DNA of 64,000 nt, taken from contig CAJZBQ010000017.1 in NCBI GenBank assembly GCA_914767885.1, forward strand, positions 558,001 through 622,000, read 5' to 3'. The position numbers and the translations under genes are program-made. Positions 58,302 to 64,000 of the stretch are shown here, one piece after another. The notes beneath the pieces were generated by a model. It made no database searches, was not told the origin of the DNA, and saw nothing but the letters and a program-made list of their open reading frames with translations. Position 1 is the stretch's first letter, and each line of letters opens with the position of its first letter. This stretch comes from Blepharisma stoltei. Lineage: Eukaryota; Ciliophora; Heterotrichea; Heterotrichida; Blepharismidae.

Positions 58302-59824
58302 CTAATAAAGCCTTCCATGATCCAAATCAGCTGGCAAAATTGATGGTAATACCGAAAACCTTTTCAACTGCCCTATTTGGTAATTTAAGTAAGGCAAATA
58401 ATACAAGAAAAAAAGTGCACATACAGCTATTGAATAAATCACTGTAGTATTCACAATGGTGTCTAACTGCCTGTTGATCACATCAATTGAGTCTTTATCA
58501 GCCAGTTTGAATTCTTCTGCGATTTCGTTTAGCAGTAAATCAACTTGATAATCAAATTTCTTAATATCAATAATAGAGGGGACTCAATAAATCAATGTCT
58601 CAATGTCAAACATCAAGTCAGCAGTTGAAGCTTCAGACCCTTGTTTTAAGGTCGCCAATTGTGAGTCAATGGTCTCATATACTCTTTCTCGCAGATCGCT
58701 TGACATCAAAATTGCGTATTTCTCATGCCGTATTTCTTTGTTTTGTAATTTTAATAGTCCTATCATTGCGTCTTGGGCAGCTACTGAATTTTTAAAGGGG
58801 TAAAGTTCTGGGATTTTTTGATAATTGTAGTTATAGTAAATTTCTTTTGAAATTAAAGAAAGACGGACTACCAATAAGCGCCTTGAAATAAAATTGCTTA
58901 CTCCCCCCTCCGTGAGCTAGCAAAACCATTAGAAAAATCTATTTTTTGCCCAAAAATCTACCCTCCGCAAACAAAAATTTTTTTATAGAAAAATTTTTTA
59001 TGGAAAAAAATTTTGGTATTTAAGTGATAACTAGTATCATGAAATCTCGAGCTAATTCTGTTTAATTTCAAACAAATTGCGTTTTAAAACATAAATTTTG
59101 CAAATTAAATTAATATTCCTTCCAATTTTCGAGAAGTGGGATGTTTTTAAACTCCAAAAAAAATTTTATTTTTAAAATTAATATATAAAATTGTTAAAAA
59201 AAAATTAACCCCCTCTGTGAGCGAACAAAAAAATTTTTGTTCGCTCACAGAGGGGGGGAATTAGAAGATGTGGGCGATATAACATTGAGGATTCACATAT
59301 AGGATACAAATAGCAGTATATAAGCAAGTAATAAGAAGCAGCAATTATAAAAAAGAGCATAATTCTTCATATATACTGCAAATAAATTGTCATCTTTACT
59401 TTCCTATTTACACTGCCTACCCTTTGAAGCTCCATATTAGAGTCAATTGAACTATCTACTCCATGGACACTAGCTAGTCTTTCTATTGAAAGGTATTTCA
59501 GCTTAAGCATAGACCGTTGAGCATTATTCAGAATATAATTCCAAAACTCATCATGCTTCTTTGAGACAATTAAAATATACCCAAAAATCACTAAAACTAA
59601 CGCTCCTAAGGTACAAAACCCAAAAATCAGCAATATATTGATTATAGTTCCAGTATTTTTTACCCTTTCAATCTCATTTTCAATAAGCCCGTTTAAGCTT
59701 ATATTAGGACAATGGAATCCATTTCCCAAACCATTTATATATAAAAATTTTACATAAGGCAAAAAGTCTTGGTTTTCCTGAACTGCAGTCAATATTTTTT
59801 GGCCCTACATAGATTTTACGCTTA
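58302..59824 (-). CDS. PAS/TmcB-like sensor, copy E, 3' part (inverted)
   Basis: Begins right at the MITE-A flank (TAA at 59824-59822 on the minus strand) with the codon AGC, then a 15-nt intron (59805-59819) and GQKILTAVQENQDFLPYVKFLYINGLG. It continues through the last membrane segments to LPYLNYQIGQLKRFSVLPSILPADLD, the family C-terminus. There is no start or upstream exon here. It joins the 5' part ending at 52305 codon for codon. One MITE-A IES lies at 58901-59263. Stop TAG at 58302-58304. Confidence 0.82.
58901..59263. mobile_element. MITE-A IES in the 3' part of PAS copy E
   Basis: Flanked by TTA (58898-58900 and 59261-59263). Typical MITE-A with the hairpin at the right. Removal joins LYRPHLL to SNFISRRLL in frame. 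Confidence 0.87.
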
Positions 59825-60210
59825 CTCCCCCCCCCCCCTCCGTGAGCGAACAAAAAAATTTTGTTCGCTCACGGAGGGGGGTTAATTTTTTTTTTTTAAA
59901 AAAAATTTATATATAATTTTTTATAAAAAATATTTTTTTCGAAATTTAAAAAAATCCTAATTTGCAAAAATTGGGAAGCAAATATTAATTTAATTTGCAA
60001 AATTTATGTTTTAAAACGCAATTTGTTTAAAATTAAACAGAATTAGCTCTAGATTTCATTATACTAATTATCACTTATATATCAAAATTTTTTTCCATTA
60101 AAATTTTTTCTATTAAAAAAATTTTTGTTCACTCACGGAGGGTGGGTTTTTGGTCAAAAAATGGCGATTTTTTCTAATGGTTTTGTTCGCTCACGGAGGG
60201 GGGGGGGGAG
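59825..60210. mobile_element. MITE-A at the right breakpoint of the inversion
   Basis: Intact 386-bp copy with its hairpin end at the left, the reverse orientation of the copy at 52306-52694. Flanked by TTA on both sides (59822-59824 and 60211-60213). The left flank is PAS copy E, the right flank is LINE. Confidence 0.93.
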
Positions 60211-60510
60211 TTAGCATTCTGAGCGTTTCCGAGGTAAGTGAGTTCTCTGGCCTAGGGCTTATATAGCCCAAAGTATCGGCCGCTGCAAACAAGAGAGTCT
60301 CGCACACCTTTGAATAGAGAGTATCAGTTGGGAGTCCTCCACTTGGTATATTTGAGAGCCTGTCCGCTACTGCTGACTGGTAGGCTCTTAAGTAGTACTT
60401 ATTATTTAGTCTGTCGAGCCTAATCCTCCGCTTCTGATGAAATTCCTTCAACTCAACAAACAATCGGAGGGAGAGGGAGATGGGAGAATGGTCTGAAGGG
60501 ATCAAAAAAA
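60211..60510 (-). mobile_element. LINE retrotransposon fragment: end of the endonuclease domain and linker
   Basis: The minus strand reads PSDHSPISLSLRLF, the terminal SDH motif of apurinic-type LINE endonucleases, then a helical linker ending TSETLRML at the MITE flank. The frame stops upstream of 60510, so most of the endonuclease is missing. It continues in frame into the RT fragment at 52695 once the inversion is undone. Confidence 0.82.
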
Positions 60511-60697
60511 TAATCAGTTAAGAAAAGAGTAGTTGTCAGTTTATGAATTTCTACAGCGCTGAGTTGACAATAATTGGATTTTGATATAAAGACCTGGATT
60601 TCTTATAGTTTGTGAAGCGAGATTCTAGCAGCTACAACAAATAACTACTTCTTATTGCTTGTGTAAGCTTTAATTATAGAATTGCTATAAATGCTAG

Positions 60698-61020
60698 CTC
60701 CCCCCTCTGAGTGAACAAATTTTTTTTTTTAAAACTATTTATATATAAATTTTATAGAAAATATTTTTTTTCGAAATTTAAAAAATCCTAATTCGCAAAA
60801 ATTGGAAAGCAAATATTAATTTAATTTATAAAATTTATGTTTTAAAAAGCAATTTGTTTAAAAATTAAACAAAATTAGCTCGAGATTTCATTATACTAAT
60901 TATCACTTATATATCAAATTTTTTTTTCAATAAATATTTTTCTATTAAACAAATTTTTGTTCACTCACAGTGGGGTTTTTGGATTTTTCCAATGGTTTTG
61001 CTCACTCACGGAGGAGGGGG
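60698..61020. mobile_element. MITE-A next to the LINE fragment
   Basis: Left flank TAG (60695-60697), right flank TAA (61021-61023). Ends and core are MITE-A, but the left hairpin is incomplete. Confidence 0.75.
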
Positions 61021-61149
61021 TAAGAAGATAGCTAAAACTACTCTTAAGCACCATCTGAGTCCTCTTTTGATTCTTATATAATATTTCGTCAAACGTTGAC
61101 GCTTGCCACCATTGCTTTGCTTGTATTTCTTTGAAAATCGCAATTATAT

Positions 61150-61265
61150 AATAAGGTGCAATAATTATACCCCGCACAGAAGCTTTTCCTTATTGATTTG
61201 GCGCTGAAGAAAAATATGTAAAAATAGTTAACTTTCTACATAAAAGAGTTTGAGCCTTGGCCTGC
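61150..61265 (+). pseudogene. PAS-family fragment J
   Basis: The plus strand reads RTEAFPYWFGAEEKYVKI, closely matching HTEAFPYYIGIEEKSVK of copy E just after its PAS domain. Flanking sequence is degenerate, so only a scrap survives. Confidence 0.5.
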
Positions 61266-61550
61266 TGATAAAAATTCGCATGTGGATGCCTGTTTGATAA
61301 AAATTCACATGTGGATAACTATTGATGAGGGAGTTTTGTTTCTCAGGAAGGCTTTTACCGTCCCTGCCTGATCGGTTATACAGACTTCTCCCGGTTGTGT
61401 TTTGCTTATCGGGACTAAAGGGCATCAGCAAGAGTTAACTCAAATCTAGGGAGCTAATAATAGTTTAGGTGGGTTTACAAGAAAGGCAGACTAGTTGCCT
61501 ATCTACTTATGGCCTTATAGCACTAGTTTAACTTAATCTTTAAATTAAAT
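61266..61550 (+). mobile_element. Probable retroposon with AT-rich tail
   Basis: A GC-richer segment ending GTTTAACTTAATCTTTAAAT, consistent with the tails of other retroposons here. It contains a tandem pair AAAAATTCGCATGTGGAT and AAAAATTCACATGTGGAT. No target duplication was found. Confidence 0.45.
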
Positions 61551-62016
61551 GTGATGATAAAGTTCCCAGAAAGTTAGGAGATTATTTCAATCCATCTGGC
61601 AATAATAAATTTACTTATATATTTTACTTAATTTTAGAATTATTACCATTTCTTGATTTCTGAAGACTTTTTGTGATTCTAAGAAAAATAATTCATTAAT
61701 AAAAAGGAATTCCCGAATAGAATATTTATTCTGTTTTCCCATTTATTAACTCAAATAAACCTTATAAAAGAGCGATGAGTGCTTTTTTTCTCAATTTCTG
61801 TGCACTATTTAATTATTAAGATAGTAAGACATGGCATATTTAACGCATAAAATTTCAAAGATATGCAAAAATAAATCTTCTCCCACTATTTATTGAAATT
61901 CATAAAATTCCTATTTTATAAAATAGCCATAGATGTCTAAGTATTAAGCTAGAATAAGACAAAACCATTAAAAATTAAGATTATCTCAAAAACCAATATG
62001 CTGAATATATATAATC
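61551..62016. other. AT-rich intergenic region upstream of PAS copy H
   Basis: No gene or repeat seen; should contain the copy H promoter. Confidence 0.45.
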
Positions 62017-64000
62017 ATGATTTCTAATAGCAAAGACGAAAGAAATTATTTCTGAAATTTTTCTCATTTTGAAAAACCTTCCTTTATGAGACGAATGCAA
62101 AATCTAATTTTCTCATTCTTTGGCGAAATCTACGAAGTTAAGTATAGCGGTAAAACTAAATGAACTACGCAGCTTATTTATGAAATTTTTATCAATGTTG
62201 TCATTTCTTTGCAGATGAGCTCTTTGGCTTGATATCCAAATTTATCAATAGATGAATGAGAATCATATCATAATTTCTGAGTACTGATCGGCGTTGCAAA
62301 TTACAGCGAAATCTGTGGATGGTTTAATACGATGGATTTATGTTTCTACGGGACCATATCGACTATAGGCGCATGTCTTGCATCTTTTATAGCTTTCGGA
62401 GTTTTTTTTTACTTCGAGAAAAAGCCGCCAAGTTTGCTCATTATTGTCCCAAGAAAAATAGCTGGAGTAATTTCCACAGTTTGTTTTATTCCAACAACTA
62501 TTATTTTACTGATGATTCTAAAGTACTCAACTGGAAAGTTTGAATCAGTAGATGAATTCACTGGCTCAGTCACCAAAAACTTGAATTTTGGACCAATTGG
62601 GATGGTATTTTCAATACTGTGTTTATTGGTTTTAATTCCTATGGCCATATTCACAGAAGTGTTCAGTTGTGATATCAGACATTCTAAATTTAGAAAAAAT
62701 ATAAAAGCTAGATCTTCTGCAGCCTTGGACTTGCAAAGAAAGCTATTTTATGCTTCTCTTTGTGTATCTTATATCACATTAGGTGTGAAAAATGCTATCA
62801 TTCATCAAATTTTCTGATTTTGTTGCTCATTTTTTGTTTTTATAAAAATATTATGGCTGCTGCATTTCTTTAATTATATAGAAAACGCAATTCATGCTTA
62901 TAAATTTGGGTCAACCAGCCTAATATTTTTAATTTTTATATTTGGGAGCTCAATAAATAATTCTTTGATCACATTGACATTTACTTTGATTTTGCAACCA
63001 ATAGCAATTTTATTGATTTTTCATTATACAAAAATACAATATCAGAAGCTTAAAAATAACAGTAAAATCCCCAGAAATCAATATGATTTCGAAAGAAAAT
63101 TCCGTCATTTATTAACTGATCAAAATTCTGAAGACAAAGCAAATATTTTGAAATTATTTAATCAATATTCAAAATTGACATATTTTAAAAAAGATAAACT
63201 CTTTGTGGAATGGGAATTTAATTACTGCCTGCATACTTTAAAAGATGAACGGCTTGCCCGTGTGATTTTAGCAAAAGCAGGATATTGTGAATCCTCATTT
63301 GAAAGCAGCGTTTATGAGTGAAGAATCTTGGAAAAATTAAAAAATAAAGCAAATGAGCCAATTCCAGAATTTATTTATTTGGAATATTTAAATGAATTTG
63401 GAAAAACCAAATATTTCGATAAAAAACTATGCTACTTGATAATCCAACTGCAAACAGAGTTTTCTTCAAAGTCGCCAAGATTTAAGGTCCTTGTCGACCT
63501 GACGAATAGAGCATCAAAGTGCATGGAAAAGGTCAAGAGCAAGTATAGCAGTATTATCGAAAAATACGCAAATATTGGAGGGTTTGAATTATATGCAAGC
63601 TTTTTAGAAAATATTGAGCACAATTATGAAGAATCTGACAAAATCAACAAAAGGAAAAGCGGCATTGAAATTTTTAACCAAAAAAATCAAAGCTTAGACA
63701 GATATGGCAGGCATCTTGGAATAATTCTTGCATCAAGCTCTAAAAATTCACTTGGCTTAATAGTTTACATCAATGAAAAAGCAGCTGAAGTCTTAAAAGT
63801 CTCATTATCTGATGTTATTGGTACTTCAGTTTTCAATTTTCTCCCTGAGCCTTATAATCAATATCATTCTAAAACTACAAAAAATTTCCTAAGCAGTTCA
63901 AAAAGTGTCGAAGTCCCATACCATCAAAATTTATTTCTTGAAACCCACAGAGGGTTTCTGGTGGAATGCAATATGCTGATAAAGCTTACAGCTTATAACA
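62017..64000 (+). CDS. PAS/TmcB-like sensor, copy H (cut by the window end)
   Basis: Starts MISNSKDERNYFWNF at 62017. It encodes the N-terminal membrane block (LIIVPRKIAGVISTV, EVFSCDIRHSKFRKN), the TmcB-like linker (WEFNYC, DERLARVIL) and the first half of the PAS domain (LGLIVYINEKAAEVL), then runs off the window. Many in-frame TGA codons are Trp (for example 62053, 62818 and 63319). No insertion interrupts the visible 1984 bp, in contrast to copies C-E. Sequence is nearest to copy A in several places (ANYSEICGWF). Confidence 0.8.

Noticed and set aside
58302-59824. A separate, 5'-truncated PAS gene copy
   Set aside because: It lacks all upstream exons and joins codon for codon to the 5' part ending at 52305 across the inverted MITE pair, so it is treated as the other half of copy E.
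23044-60210. Repeated hairpin units as a possible CRISPR array
   Set aside because: Units are dispersed, hundreds of bp long and flanked by target duplications; there is no regular short repeat-spacer pattern.

Overview
This window looks like germline (micronuclear) DNA of a heterotrich ciliate, most likely Blepharisma. Three things point there. First, TGA is read as tryptophan throughout, for example in the cathepsin L gene at 616-1680, while TAA and TAG remain stops. Second, introns are 15 nt long (GT...AG) and recur at the same codons in paralogous genes. Third, coding exons are interrupted by dozens of repeat-like insertions, and removing each from one flanking TA (or TNA triplet) to the next rejoins the reading frame. 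These insertions therefore behave as internal eliminated sequences (IESs). No rRNA, tRNA, CRISPR array or prokaryotic signal was seen.

Layout. 1-17000 holds ordinary single-copy genes: a Q/P-rich protein (partial), a cathepsin L-like protease, a RING-H2 membrane protein, a coiled-coil protein, a WDR11-like WD40 protein, two related disordered proteins, the rRNA-processing factor RRP36, a nucleoside hydrolase and a TBC-domain RabGAP. From 17600 to the end the window is dominated by one expanded family of large multi-membrane PAS proteins (TmcB/TmcC-like, about 1300-1400 residues each). Copy A is on +, copies B, C and D on -, copy E on + but split, and copy H on + and cut by the window end. Pseudogene fragments lie at 45325-46200, 53975-55835 and 61150-61265. 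A Kelch/TPR protein (55840-58064) sits among them.

Insertions fall into several families. MITE-A ends in TCCGTGAGCGAACAAAA and MITE-B in TTTAAATTGAAACAAAA; both carry CTCCCC caps, the same internal layout and a 3-bp TNA target duplication. MITE-C is capped by AGGATCC and bounded by TA. Two families are nearly perfect palindromes. One 193-bp element has a 9-bp duplication. Numerous GC-richer LINE/SINE-like retroposons have 8-18 bp target duplications and short TAATC-type tails. Many are nested in one another.

The strongest finding is a 7.1-kb inversion (52695-59824) whose ends are two MITE-A copies in opposite orientation. Un-inverting it rejoins, in frame and at the same moment, a PAS gene (copy E, 5' half on +, 3' half on -) and a LINE retrotransposon (endonuclease part at 60214, reverse-transcriptase part at 52695). 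It is either a real germline rearrangement by recombination between inverted IES repeats or an assembly error at the same repeats. Other notable items are an IES inside a 15-nt intron, a retroposon at the splice donor of another 15-nt intron, IES boundaries that are TGA rather than TA, and an IES shared at the same codon by two paralogues.
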